23,679 nucleotides of DNA from CAYYAQ01 sp964469555 (GTDB lineage: Bacteria > Planctomycetota > UBA1135 > UBA2386), in assembly GCA_964469555.1 (NCBI GenBank), contig CAYYAQ010000078.1, forward strand, positions 1 through 23,679, given 5' to 3'. Both the position numbers and the translations under genes were made by a program. A model generated the notes under the pieces. It was not told the DNA's origin. It saw only the letters and a list, made by a program, of their open reading frames with translations, and searched no databases. How positions within the stretch are numbered: position 1 is the first letter of the stretch; every line of letters begins with the position of its first letter. Of the stretch, positions 16,337 through 23,679 are shown piece by piece.

Positions 16337-16690
16337 CGCCCCTCCCCGCCACGTCTCGGCGAGACCACGTTCCTCAAAGTCGACAAGGCGCTCGGTCGGG
16401 CTACGGCCTGGCTCGCCGTGGGGGTGTCGGAGAAGACCTGGGGGAGCATCCCCCTGCCCATCCGATTCGGCTCCGACCTCCTGGTATCTCCGGATCTCCT
16501 TCTCAACACGGGGACGGTGACTGGGGCTGCGGGACCGGGCAAGGGTATTGGGGTTCAGGCGCTGAAGATCCCGAATGACTCCAGGGTCTTGGGCACGTTT
16601 ACCCACTTGCAGTGGGCCATCGTCGATCCGGTCGCCAAGGGCATCGGTCTCGCGTTCAGTGACGAAATCGTGGTCAGTCCGGGCAGATAG
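16337..16690 (+). pseudogene. Detached planctomycetal C-terminal beta domain (copy 3)
   Basis: About 117 codons, in a different frame from the truncated membrane protein just before it, read as the C-terminal beta domain seen at 3034 and 4620. The order is PPRLGETTFLKVDKAL, then AWLAVGVSEKTWGSIPLPI, then LLVSPDLLL, then KIPNDSRVLGTF...LQWAIVDP and a short end, AFSDEIVVSPGR-stop. No signal peptide or start belongs to it, and the protein it once ended is missing. It joins the membrane-protein fragment somewhere between 16322 and 16346. I read it as the stump of a secreted protein. Confidence 0.6.
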
Positions 16691-16805
16691 CGCGAAGTTC
16701 GTCCCGTCTCTTTTCGTTCGCGGCGCAAATTGACGCAATTCACGGAGTTTCCCGGGATTGTGGGCGCCTGACTTCACAATTCTGTCGCTTCCCCAACTTC
16801 AAGAT

Positions 16806-16985
16806 ATGCGAACACTCTGCCATTGCTCCGAGCAGGCGACCGCCTCGATTCAGGGCGTCCAGATCTGCGCCAAGTGCGAGGACTTCCTGACTCGCCATCC
16901 CGCTCTCGAGTCGATCCTGATCAAACAGTGGAAGACGATGCGAGACGAGAATCAACTCGAGCAGAGTCCCGACGGGAAGACCTAG
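16806..16985 (+). CDS. Small Cys-pair protein, hypothetical (zinc-ribbon-like)
   Basis: A 59-residue frame from ATG 16806 (open upstream to 16758). It has a CxC near the start (CHCSEQ; C5 and C7) and a CxxC at C21/C24 (ICAKCEDF), followed by a basic, helical-looking stretch (HPALESILIKQWKTMRDENQ). The spacing suits a small zinc knuckle or ribbon. No family is recognised and no good ribosome-binding site is seen. Its last ~65 bases overlap the minus-strand beta-domain remnant, which supports the latter being dead if this gene is real. Confidence 0.5.
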   Translation: MRTLCHCSEQATASIQGVQICAKCEDFLTRHPALESILIKQWKTMRDENQLEQSPDGKT

Positions 16986-17352
16986 GTCGCCTCCAGTTCG
17001 TCGCCCAGAACGAGTTGACGACGTAGCTCTGGGTGTCGGCGAGGACGGCGACGCGGAATGGATTGACGCTCTTGTGCACCGTCAGTTCGTAGCCCTGGGA
17101 TACGGCGATCTTTGTCCCGTTCGGGGGGGGCACCATGATCTGCGAGCAGAGCCTCGCGCCCGGTGGCACGTTGGTGGTCTGGACCGGGATGGCGAGCCGC
17201 CCGGTGTTGTCACTCGCCAGGCCGAAGACCTTGGTGTAGCTGATGTTCAGGAAGCACCCGGGAAACCCGGAGTTGCCCATGTGGATCGGGAGCGCGGCGC
17301 CGGACCAGGTGTGGTTGCGCACGCCGAGGACGAACATCGTCGGCGCGGTCAT
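16921..17352 (-). pseudogene. Detached planctomycetal C-terminal beta domain (copy 4)
   Basis: The minus strand encodes ~143 codons, of which the first ~95 follow the C-terminal beta-domain pattern: MFVLGVRNHTWSGAALPIHM, then GFPGCFLNISY, LAIPVQTTNVPPGARLCSQI, and AVSQGYELTV. It starts at the domain boundary itself, with no signal peptide, and an in-frame stop (17359-17361) lies just before the ATG at 17352. After ELTV the translation loses the pattern (a further ~50 residues). So the body of the protein is missing. It is divergent from the GntP permease at 17411 and overlaps a small gene at its 3' end. Confidence 0.55.
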
Positions 17353-17410
17353 GCCACTTCAATCGACGCGGGACGACTTCTAGTCTTCGGTTGTCAATCT
17401 TGGAGCATCC

Positions 17411-18766
17411 GTGCACCCGATACTCATCCTCGTCCTCTCGATTGCGGTCGTCGTCCTGCTCATCATCAGGTTTCGGCTACACGCATTCTTGTCGCTGATC
17501 ATCGCGGCGATGACGGTGGGGTTGCTGTCCGACAAGGTGCCGATCACCGATGTGATGAGCGAGGCCACCCGCGTCTTCGGCGAAGTGTGTGGTAGTATCG
17601 GGGTCGTCATCGCTTTGGCCGCGGTCATCGGCCACTGCCTGATGGAGAGTGGGGCCGCGGACCGGATCACGCGAGGGCTGGTCGCCGTTCTTGGAGAGAA
17701 GCGATCGTCCCTGTCGATGTTGACCAGCGGGTACGTGTTGTCCGTGCCGGTCTTCTTCGACACGGTGTTCTACCTGCTGATTCCCCTCGCTCGCGCGCTC
17801 CGCGTGCGGACGGGCAAGAACTACCTCCTCTACACGATGGCGATCTGCGCCGGCGGCGCCGTCACGCACACCCTCGTCCCGCCGACGCCGGGACCGCTGG
17901 CGATCGCCACGACACTGAACATCGACCTCGGCATCGTGATCCTTGTCGGCGTCGTGATCGGGATTCCGATGTCCGTGGTCGGGTGGATGTTCTCGCGGTT
18001 CATGGACCGTCGGCTCGACATCGATCTGCGGACGACGCCCGGTCTCCAGCGCGAGGAGTTCGAGGCGCTCGCGCATCGAGACGAGAGTGAGCTCCCGCCG
18101 TTCTGGCTGTCGATTCTGCCGATCGTGCTTCCGATCGTGTTGATCGCGTCGAACACCGTGGCCAAGACCATGGGCGCGAGTGCGTCGGTGACGGAGGTGA
18201 TGTCGTTCGTCGGGAATCCCAATTTCGCGCTGCTTCTCTCCGCTGTCCTCGCGATGGTCATGTTGGCGCGGTCGATGAGCTACTCGGTGGCCAAGCTGGG
18301 GAAAGCCCTCGAGCCCGTGCTCGCGAGCGCGGGACTCATCATCCTGATCACGGCCGCTGGCGGCGCGTACGGTGGCATGCTCAGGGCGGCCGGCGTCGGC
18401 TCCACGCTCGCCGAGATGGCGCAGGAGTGGGGCGTGCCCCTGCTCGTGATGGGTTTCCTACTGGCTTCGGTACTCAAGGTCGCGCAGGGGTCGGGCACGG
18501 TGGCGATGATCACGGTGTCGGCGATGGTCGCACCGATCCTTGTCGAGAGCCCGCCGCCATTCCATCCGGTGTACTTCGGCGTCGCGATCGCATCGGGTTC
18601 GCTGGTCGGCTCGTGGATGAACGACTCGGGGTTCTGGATCTACAAGCAGATGTCGGGCTTGACCGAGGCGGAAGCGTTGAAGACCTGGACGCCGCTGTTG
18701 GCGATCCTCGGGGTGACGGGTTTCGGGTGTGCGTTGCTCGGCAGCGTGCTGTTTCCGATGACCTGA
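17411..18766 (+). CDS. GntP family gluconate/organic acid:H+ symporter
   Basis: A 451-residue inner-membrane permease of the GntP family, which imports gluconate and related sugar acids with protons. Start is GTG 17411 with GGAG five bases upstream. About 12 hydrophobic helices are visible. Family hallmarks include IGVVIALAAVIGHCLMESGA, VLSVPVFFDTVFYLLIPLAR, the conserved loop THTLVPPTPGPLA and, near the C-terminus, KVAQGSGTVAMIT and MNDSGFW. Length and motifs are those of a complete transporter. It stands alone: no gluconate kinase or sugar-acid dehydratase is adjacent, so the substrate could be gluconate, glycerate or another hydroxy acid. Its stop lies nine bases from that of the convergent exchanger gene; no hairpin fits there. 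Confidence 0.93.
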   Translation: MHPILILVLSIAVVVLLIIRFRLHAFLSLIIAAMTVGLLSDKVPITDVMSEATRVFGEVCGSIGVVIALAAVIGHCLMESGAADRITRGLVAVLGEKRSSLSMLTSGYVLSVPVFFDTVFYLLIPLARALRVRTGKNYLLYTMAICAGGAVTHTLVPPTPGPLAIATTLNIDLGIVILVGVVIGIPMSVVGWMFSRFMDRRLDIDLRTTPGLQREEFEALAHRDESELPPFWLSILPIVLPIVLIASNTVAKTMGASASVTEVMSFVGNPNFALLLSAVLAMVMLARSMSYSVAKLGKALEPVLASAGLIILITAAGGAYGGMLRAAGVGSTLAEMAQEWGVPLLVMGFLLASVLKVAQGSGTVAMITVSAMVAPILVESPPPFHPVYFGVAIASGSLVGSWMNDSGFWIYKQMSGLTEAEALKTWTPLLAILGVTGFGCALLGSVLFPMT

Positions 18767-18775
18767 TCGTGCACC

Positions 18776-19957
18776 TCACCCATGCACCGCGAGGAAGTAG
18801 ATCGTCAGCGAGAAGATCGCCATCATCGTCACGGTCTCGAGCCAGTTTACAGCCGCGTCATCCTGAACCGCCTTCCACAGGATCAGCAGTGGCGGGAAGC
18901 CGAGCAGGACGACGGTCGTCGTCTGCATGTCGATGGGTAGCGCTCCGCCGCCGACCATCGCCTCGCCGATGCCGAGTTGGCTGAACGCACCGATCATCAG
19001 CAGGGCGAACGGCAGCACCACGAAGGGGACCTGGGTGACCGCGCCCGACACGCTGGCGAGGGCCACGTCGTACATTCCCTTGGTGTGCGCCGTCGCCGCC
19101 ATCGCGTAAGCACCGGCACAAGCAAAGATGCTGAGCACCAGGGCACCGACCATCTCGGAGTAGCCGGCTTGCCGGAGCGAGTGCACCAGCACCTCGGCGA
19201 ATTCGCCGACGCCGTGACCACCCCAGACCGCTGCCGCGATGCCGACCAGGCCGAGGGCGACGATCTTGCCGCGCGAAGGAGGAGCCTCTTCCTCGGCGAC
19301 CGTATCGATTGTCTCGGTCGCTTCCGACTTCGCCTCGCCGTCGCCGGAAAAGCGGACGACCAGGCGCCAGATCGCGACGATCTCCACGAGAAGCAGAATG
19401 CCGCCGATCACGTAGAGGTCGGTCGCGCTGAGCGCCGCCGGTGAATCGGAGGCGCCTCCATCCATCGCGAACACGTACATCGCCAACATGAGCAGACCCA
19501 TCGTCAGGAAGATCCCGGCGGCGCATGCGTAGAGGTCGGTGCTCAACTTCACCAACGGTGCGGGCAGCCGGGCGTGCCCATCGGCGTCCCGTGGCAGGAC
19601 CAGGCTGTAGATGCCGAACGCCAGCGAACCGGCGTGCAGCGTGAACATCACGACGATGAAGCCGATCCGCGGCTCGGCCGCCAACACGAAGCCGAGCATC
19701 ACGACCTCGGGCAGGTTGCTGGCGAGTCCACCCATCGTGCCGGCGACGAATGGATTCCATTCCGAGCGCTTGGCGATGCTATCGACGCAGAGGACCATCG
19801 ATTCGCAGGAGGCGAAGACCATCAGCAGACCGCCGATCGCCAGGATCGTCGCGTGCAGCCAGCCCGGCTCGTGCAGGAAGTAGGAGAGGGTCAGCAGGAC
19901 CGCCGCCACCGCCATCATCTTGACCCAGAGAGTACCGCCGGTTCCGCCACCCGCCAT
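18776..19957 (-). CDS. CaCA-type sodium/calcium (cation) exchanger membrane protein
   Basis: A 393-residue inner-membrane protein resembling cation/Ca2+ antiporters, expected to swap Na+ or H+ for Ca2+ or a similar cation. I start it at ATG 19957 (MAGGGTGGTLW...), where the first helix begins; the frame is open to 20044 but the extra residues are hydrophilic. About ten helices fall in two halves. The first has the alpha-1-like repeat FVAGTMGGLASNLPEVVMLG and the second the alpha-2-like repeat ASVSGAVTQVPFVVLPFALL, each with small residues and a polar acid or amide as in the ion site. A ~45-residue acidic cytoplasmic loop (GDGEAKSEATETIDTVAEEE) separates them. The family call is by repeat pattern; the ion is not certain. 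Confidence 0.8.
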   Translation of the reverse strand: MAGGGTGGTLWVKMMAVAAVLLTLSYFLHEPGWLHATILAIGGLLMVFASCESMVLCVDSIAKRSEWNPFVAGTMGGLASNLPEVVMLGFVLAAEPRIGFIVVMFTLHAGSLAFGIYSLVLPRDADGHARLPAPLVKLSTDLYACAAGIFLTMGLLMLAMYVFAMDGGASDSPAALSATDLYVIGGILLLVEIVAIWRLVVRFSGDGEAKSEATETIDTVAEEEAPPSRGKIVALGLVGIAAAVWGGHGVGEFAEVLVHSLRQAGYSEMVGALVLSIFACAGAYAMAATAHTKGMYDVALASVSGAVTQVPFVVLPFALLMIGAFSQLGIGEAMVGGGALPIDMQTTTVVLLGFPPLLILWKAVQDDAAVNWLETVTMMAIFSLTIYFLAVHG

Positions 19958-20068
19958 GACCACGATCGTGCAAGAAATGAGGGGTGGTCGCCAGTCGTCG
20001 TCGCGAATTCGGTCGTGGCGAGTTGCGGTGTCGCACCCTGTCAACCCGTCGATTCCCGTGTGGTCCGA

Positions 20069-20258
20069 TCAAGCCCGATGGGAGTCACCTCTGGTCGAGT
20101 TCGTCGGCCCGATGTCCACGCCGAACGCGCGGCGAGCTTGTCCGTCCAGATCCGTGCCTGGCACCCACGCGGGACCGCTGAGACCCCGGTCCCGCCCTGG
20201 ATCCCGCGGCAGGATATGGAAGTCCACTCCGGGCGCGACGAACGACGGCGCAGCCACT
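20069..20258 (-). pseudogene. Tail of a right-handed beta-helix (choice-of-anchor Q-like) protein
   Basis: Reading on in frame from the sigma-factor fragment, the minus strand gives GVDFHILPRDPGRDRG and then GTDLDGQARRAFGVDIGPT before a stop at 20069. This follows the closing pattern of parallel beta-helix proteins (DFHLLPGSPAID.G, then DLDG..R....DIGA.E), widespread among secreted bacterial proteins. Only the final coil is present; the helix repeats before it are gone. It therefore looks like the end of a large secreted protein fused by rearrangement to the start of a sigma factor. The match is good but short. Confidence 0.45.
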
Positions 20259-20389
20259 GCGTGCAGCCTCACGAATACCCTGAGCGTTGGCAGGTGTTGC
20301 TCGGTCAAGCGGTCGGTCGCGACCGCATCGCCGTGGGTAGCCTGCTCGACCAGGCGTGCCGTGTGATCGCTGTCATCTCGCTCGGCCAT
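20258..20389 (-). pseudogene. N-terminal fragment of a planctomycetal ECF-like sigma factor
   Basis: ATG 20389 opens 44 codons: MAERDDSDHTARLVEQATHG followed by DAVATDRLTEQHLPTLRVFVRLHA. The pattern (LxxxAxxGDxxAxxxLxxxxLPxLRxFVRL) is the start of sigma region 2 in the ECF-like sigma factors common in planctomycetes. The DNA-binding regions 2.3-4 that should follow are replaced, in the same frame, by the tail of a beta-helix protein. The hybrid frame (20069-20389) could be translated but would not act as a sigma factor. Confidence 0.5.
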
Positions 20390-20662
20390 GCGCGGTTCGG
20401 ACTGCAGCTGCCTTCGCGACAACCATCATCGTTTTTTCGCGAGAGCGGCTGGGGCAGCGTGTCCGATAGACCGGATTCTGCTAACGACAGACGTTCTCCA
20501 TTCGAACTGCTTGCCGGTAGACTGTGCGTGTCCTGTCCAGGACGTTTCGAGGTCACGAAACGCGATTTCCTACGACGTTCGACTTCCGCCGATGACTCTT
20601 CGCCCAACCGAGCCTACCCCCGTTTCGGCAGATAGCCGCCGAGAACGCGGCGCGGTCGGCGA

Positions 20663-20995
20663 TTGGACGGGCGGATCCTCTTGTTTCTGCTCGCGATGCC
20701 GCTCGTTCCGCAGGGTGTCGGTACCTCGGCGTTCTTCCATGACGGCGACGACTCGCAGCGCGTTCGCTTCAACCGTGACGTGCGCCCGCTGCTCTCCGAC
20801 CGCTGCTTCCACTGTCACGGTCGGGACGAACATGCCCGCAAGGCCAAGCTCCGCCTGGACCAGGCGGATGGGCCGCACGGCGCGTATCGGGTGCGGAAGG
20901 GCTCGCGGGCGATCCAGCCTGGATCCCTCGAGGGGAGCGTCATCTGGCACCGGCTCACCACGGAGGATGCTGATGACATGATGCCGCCAGCGGGA
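20663..20995 (+). pseudogene. 5' part of a Planctomycete cytochrome C (PSCyt1) protein
   Basis: From TTG 20663 the frame has a signal peptide (LLFLLAMPLVPQGVGTSA) and then the PSCyt1 (Planctomycete cytochrome C) domain: VRFNRDVRPLLSDRCFHCHG with the CxxCH haem site, KAKLRLDQADG, then PGSLEGSVIWHRLTTEDADD and MMPPAGS. In complete proteins this domain is followed by DUF1549 and DUF1553, some 700 residues more. Here the family sequence stops at about 20995, just after MMPPAGS, and the frame runs through unrelated residues to a stop at 21142. The DNA from 20995 to 21138 holds nothing I recognise. No better start codon exists between the in-frame TAG (20633) and the TTG, so the true 5' end may be damaged too. 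Confidence 0.7.
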
Positions 20996-21138
20996 TCCTG
21001 CAGTAGGGAAGACGACCGAATCCCAGACCCGAAGACTCTCGATGCCCCACACCATGTTGGCCGTGCTTCTCTCGGCGGCGCGATCCTGCCCGATTCACTA
21101 CGCTGGCTCTGGCGGGACCACAATGCTCAGAAGCCTCG

Positions 21139-23679
21139 ATGATGGAACACATGAATTCACAACACTCGCTCGGTGGCACAGTCGCGATTGGCGGGCTGTT
21201 TTTGTTGTTCCTGTCCTCGTGTCTCGGTGGTCCGGGGATGGGCAGTCTCGTTGGGCCCGTGCTGCGCGACGGAGACCGCGTGGCGTTGGTCGGCAATACC
21301 TTCATCGAGCGCGAAGCTGACAGCAGCTACATCGAGACGGCCCTGCTTCTGAGTCATCCCGAGGCGAGGCTCGTCTTCCGCAACTTTGGCTGGTCCGGTG
21401 ACACGGTCGCCGCGGCGTCGCGCGGCTACTTCAAACCGCAAGAAGGGTATCGCCTGCTCCTCGAGAGCGTGACGGCGGCGAAGCCTACGGTGATCATCCT
21501 CGGCTACGGCGCCAACGCTGCGTGGGACGGGCCTGAGGGCGTCGACGCATTCCGCACCAGCCTCTGCCGTTTGATCGACGATCTGGCGAAGCGAACCGCG
21601 GCGCGATTCATCCTGATCTCGCCACTGGCTCAGGAAGCGTTCGAGGCACCCTATCCAGACCCGGACAAACACAACGTCGAGCTGGCCCGCTATACGGTGG
21701 TCATCAAGAGCGTGGCTGTCGAACGAGGCGCAGCCTACATCGATCTCTTCTCCACCGTGCGCGCACCAAATGGCGAGCACTGGACATCCAACAGCATCCA
21801 CCTGACGCCGGAGGGCTACCAGCAAGCGGCGGCGGTCGTGGTCAAGGCGTTCGGGAAGTCACCGACGGAGTTTGCTGGGAGCGGAGCGTTGCGGAGGATC
21901 GTGATCGCGAAGAACGAACAGTTCTTCCACAGCTGGCGCCCTGAGAACACCACGTATCTATTCGGATTTCGCAAGCACGAGCAGGGCAACAACGCCGTCG
22001 AAGTGGCGCGAATTCGGCCATTCGTCGAGCGCTTCGACGCTCAGATCCAGGCGTCGACAATCGCGATCGCTGCAGGCGAGACACCGGTGCTCGCCAACAT
22101 CACCAAGCAGGGCGCGGGCTTTCGTCCGAGTGGACACAGGTACGTCCGCGAGGCGGCGGTGGAGCAACAAGCGTTTCAGGTTCCGGATGACCTGCAGGTC
22201 ACGCTCTTCGCCGCCGAGCCGATGGTCGTCAATCCGACCAACATGAACTGGGACGCGAGGGGACGGTTGTGGGTGGCGTCCGCACCCATGTACCCGCACG
22301 TCAAGCCGGGCCACAAGGCGACAGATCGGATCCTGGTGCTCGAGGACACCGACGGGGATGGCAAGGCCGACAAGAGCACGGTCTTCGCGGAGGGGTTGTT
22401 GATCCCCACCCTCGTGTTGCCAGGCGACGGGGGCGTCTACGTCGGCAACTCGACCGAGATGATCCACCTGAAGGACACGGACGGGGATGGCAAGGCCGAC
22501 GAGAAACGCATCGTGATGTCCGGCTTTGGGACCGAAGACACGCATCACATCCTGCACACGCCGCGGTGGGGGCAGGACGGGTTGATGTACTTCAACCAGT
22601 CGATCTACATCCACAGCCACGTCGAGACTCCGTGGGGTGTGTCCCGCTTGATGGCGGGCGGCACCTGGCAGTTCGAGCCACGCACCGGGAAAATGCGCGT
22701 CGTGAGCAGAGGGCTGGTCAACTCCTGGGGTCAGCAGATGGATGACTGGGGTCAGTCGTTTGCCACGGATGGTGCGGGTGGCGCGGGCATCAACTACGTC
22801 TTCCCGGGAGTCGCCGCGGTCACCGCATACGGGACCAGGCATCTGCTCAAGGGAATGAACCCCGGCCAGCCGAAGCTGTGCGGGCTGGAGATCCTGTCCG
22901 GAACGCATCTACCGGAGAGGTACAGAGGCCTTCTGGCGGCGAACGATTTCCGCGGCCACCGCACGACCAGCTTTCGGCTCAGCAAGAATGGCTCTGGCTA
23001 CGCGTCGAAGCCCGATGTGGATCTGATCTCCATTGCGCATCGCGGCTACGACCCCAAGGGAAAGCGCGGTGCTTTCCGACCGGTGGACGTCAAGATGGGG
23101 CCGGACGGCGCGATCTACGTTGCCGACTGGTCGAACATCATCATCCAGCACGGTGAGGTGGACTTCCGCGATGACCGCCGTGATCACGAGAACGGTCGCA
23201 TCTGGCGGATCAGCGCGAAGGGCAAGCCGGCGTTGAAGGCGCCGCCGATCGCGGGAGCACCCGTGGCGCAGTTGATCCAGAATCTCGATTCGCCCGAACG
23301 CTGGGTCGTGAGCATGAGCAAGCGCGAGCTGATCGAGCGCGGCCCCGACGTCTTGCCCGCGGTGCGTGCGTGGGAGAGTCGACTCCGCGGCGCGCATGCC
23401 GAGCGACTCCGCTTGCACGCCTTGTGGCTGCATGTCGGCCTGGATTATGTCGACATGCACATCCTGAAGCGCTGTCTCGCCTCTCGGGATGGCCGCGTGC
23501 GGGCCGCAGCGATCCGCGCAGTTCGGCACTCGCTCGATCGGATTCCGGGAGCGTTCGAGCTGCTCGTCGCGGCGATCGCCGACGGGCATCCCCGCGTGCG
23601 ACTGGAGGCCTTGCACGCCTTGCGCGACGTCGCCACCACCCGCGCCGCCGAGCTGGCGGTCCAAGTGCTCGACCAGGAA
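21139..23679 (+). CDS. Lipoprotein with SGNH-like domain, PVC-type membrane-bound dehydrogenase and HEAT-like repeats (3' partial)
   Basis: The frame is open from ATG 21139 to the window end, 847 codons with no stop. ATG 21151 is an alternative start. A lipoprotein signal ends at LSSC (C28). Residues ~45-240 are SGNH-hydrolase-like (RDGDRVALVGNTFIERE, FRNFGWSGDTV, ILGYGANAAW, NSIHLTPEGY), but the GDS serine is absent (G52-N53-T54) and the usual Asp before H221 is Asn218. Residues ~345-720 match the PVC-type membrane-bound dehydrogenase propeller (FAAEPMVVNPTNMNWDARG, GAGGAGINYVFPGVAAVTAY, DVKMGPDGAIYVADW). Two identical DTDGDGKAD loops (403-411 and 446-454) look calcium-binding. HEAT-like helices start near 730. 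Complete members usually end in a PVC haem domain, which would lie beyond the window. Substrate unknown. It follows the broken PSCyt1 gene directly. Confidence 0.88.
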   Translation, partial: MMEHMNSQHSLGGTVAIGGLFLLFLSSCLGGPGMGSLVGPVLRDGDRVALVGNTFIEREADSSYIETALLLSHPEARLVFRNFGWSGDTVAAASRGYFKPQEGYRLLLESVTAAKPTVIILGYGANAAWDGPEGVDAFRTSLCRLIDDLAKRTAARFILISPLAQEAFEAPYPDPDKHNVELARYTVVIKSVAVERGAAYIDLFSTVRAPNGEHWTSNSIHLTPEGYQQAAAVVVKAFGKSPTEFAGSGALRRIVIAKNEQFFHSWRPENTTYLFGFRKHEQGNNAVEVARIRPFVERFDAQIQASTIAIAAGETPVLANITKQGAGFRPSGHRYVREAAVEQQAFQVPDDLQVTLFAAEPMVVNPTNMNWDARGRLWVASAPMYPHVKPGHKATDRILVLEDTDGDGKADKSTVFAEGLLIPTLVLPGDGGVYVGNSTEMIHLKDTDGDGKADEKRIVMSGFGTEDTHHILHTPRWGQDGLMYFNQSIYIHSHVETPWGVSRLMAGGTWQFEPRTGKMRVVSRGLVNSWGQQMDDWGQSFATDGAGGAGINYVFPGVAAVTAYGTRHLLKGMNPGQPKLCGLEILSGTHLPERYRGLLAANDFRGHRTTSFRLSKNGSGYASKPDVDLISIAHRGYDPKGKRGAFRPVDVKMGPDGAIYVADWSNIIIQHGEVDFRDDRRDHENGRIWRISAKGKPALKAPPIAGAPVAQLIQNLDSPERWVVSMSKRELIERGPDVLPAVRAWESRLRGAHAERLRLHALWLHVGLDYVDMHILKRCLASRDGRVRAAAIRAVRHSLDRIPGAFELLVAAIADGHPRVRLEALHALRDVATTRAAELAVQVLDQE

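Noticed and set aside
19574..20635. A 353-codon plus-strand frame running from inside the exchanger gene past 20600
   Set aside because: Its first part is antisense to conserved membrane segments. The rest is low-complexity charged sequence opposite the sigma and beta-helix fragments; no signal or family is visible.
22345..22505. A repeated 21-base block (GACGGGGATGGCAAGGCCGAC) as a possible DNA repeat element
   Set aside because: Both copies encode the DTDGDGKAD loop in frame inside the dehydrogenase propeller; this is protein-level repetition, not a mobile or CRISPR-type repeat.

Overview
The window looks like a chromosomal stretch from a high-GC planctomycete. It may belong to a marine or aquatic Saltatorellus/Engelhardtia-like lineage, but that placement is inference. 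The evidence is family content: a Planctomycete cytochrome C (PSCyt1) fragment, a PVC-type membrane-bound dehydrogenase, a tail of a PVC-type haem-binding protein, a sulfatase, a BNR/VPS10-type propeller, a PQQ-like propeller and an M43 metallopeptidase. Several secreted proteins also end in the same beta-sandwich-like C-terminal domain. No tRNA, rRNA, CRISPR array, insertion sequence or phage gene was seen.

Intact genes, left to right: a formyltransferase (484-1497, minus); a secreted PQQ-like propeller (1682-2950, plus); an M43 metallopeptidase (3034-4348, minus, crossing a 10-N gap that appears to be artificial); a small Cys-rich secreted protein (4620-5138, plus); a sulfatase (5430-6800, minus); a possible tiny lipoprotein (6884-7072, minus); a prolyl-oligopeptidase-type S9 peptidase (7192-9597, minus); a GT-C glycosyltransferase and a VPS10/BNR propeller in tandem (11234-15895, minus); a possible 59-aa Cys-pair protein (16806-16985, plus); a GntP permease (17411-18766, plus) converging on a CaCA-type exchanger (18776-19957, minus); and a lipoprotein joining an SGNH-like domain to a PVC dehydrogenase and HEAT-like repeats (21139 to beyond the window end, plus).

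The main surprise is between the intact genes. There the DNA is a patchwork of cut-off gene pieces: the tail of an alpha-hydroxy-acid dehydrogenase, the front of an amidohydrolase, the middle of a PhoD phosphatase, the tail of a PVC haem protein, the tail of a second VPS10-like gene, the front of a membrane spermidine-synthase-like protein, two loose copies of the C-terminal beta domain, the front of a sigma factor joined in frame to a beta-helix protein tail, and the first ~110 codons of a PSCyt1 protein. Two pieces also carry apparent one-base deletions. Either this genome shuffles and erodes genes heavily, or the contig has several chimeric joins; read mapping would decide.

Functionally most products are exported: peptidases, a sulfatase, propellers and dehydrogenase-like proteins. 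This fits scavenging of sulfated glycans and proteins, with gluconate-type uptake and cation exchange at the inner membrane. I found no convincing new multi-gene defence or biosynthetic system. The best leads are the four-copy C-terminal domain family, its Cys-rich stand-alone member, and the gene-fragment mosaic.
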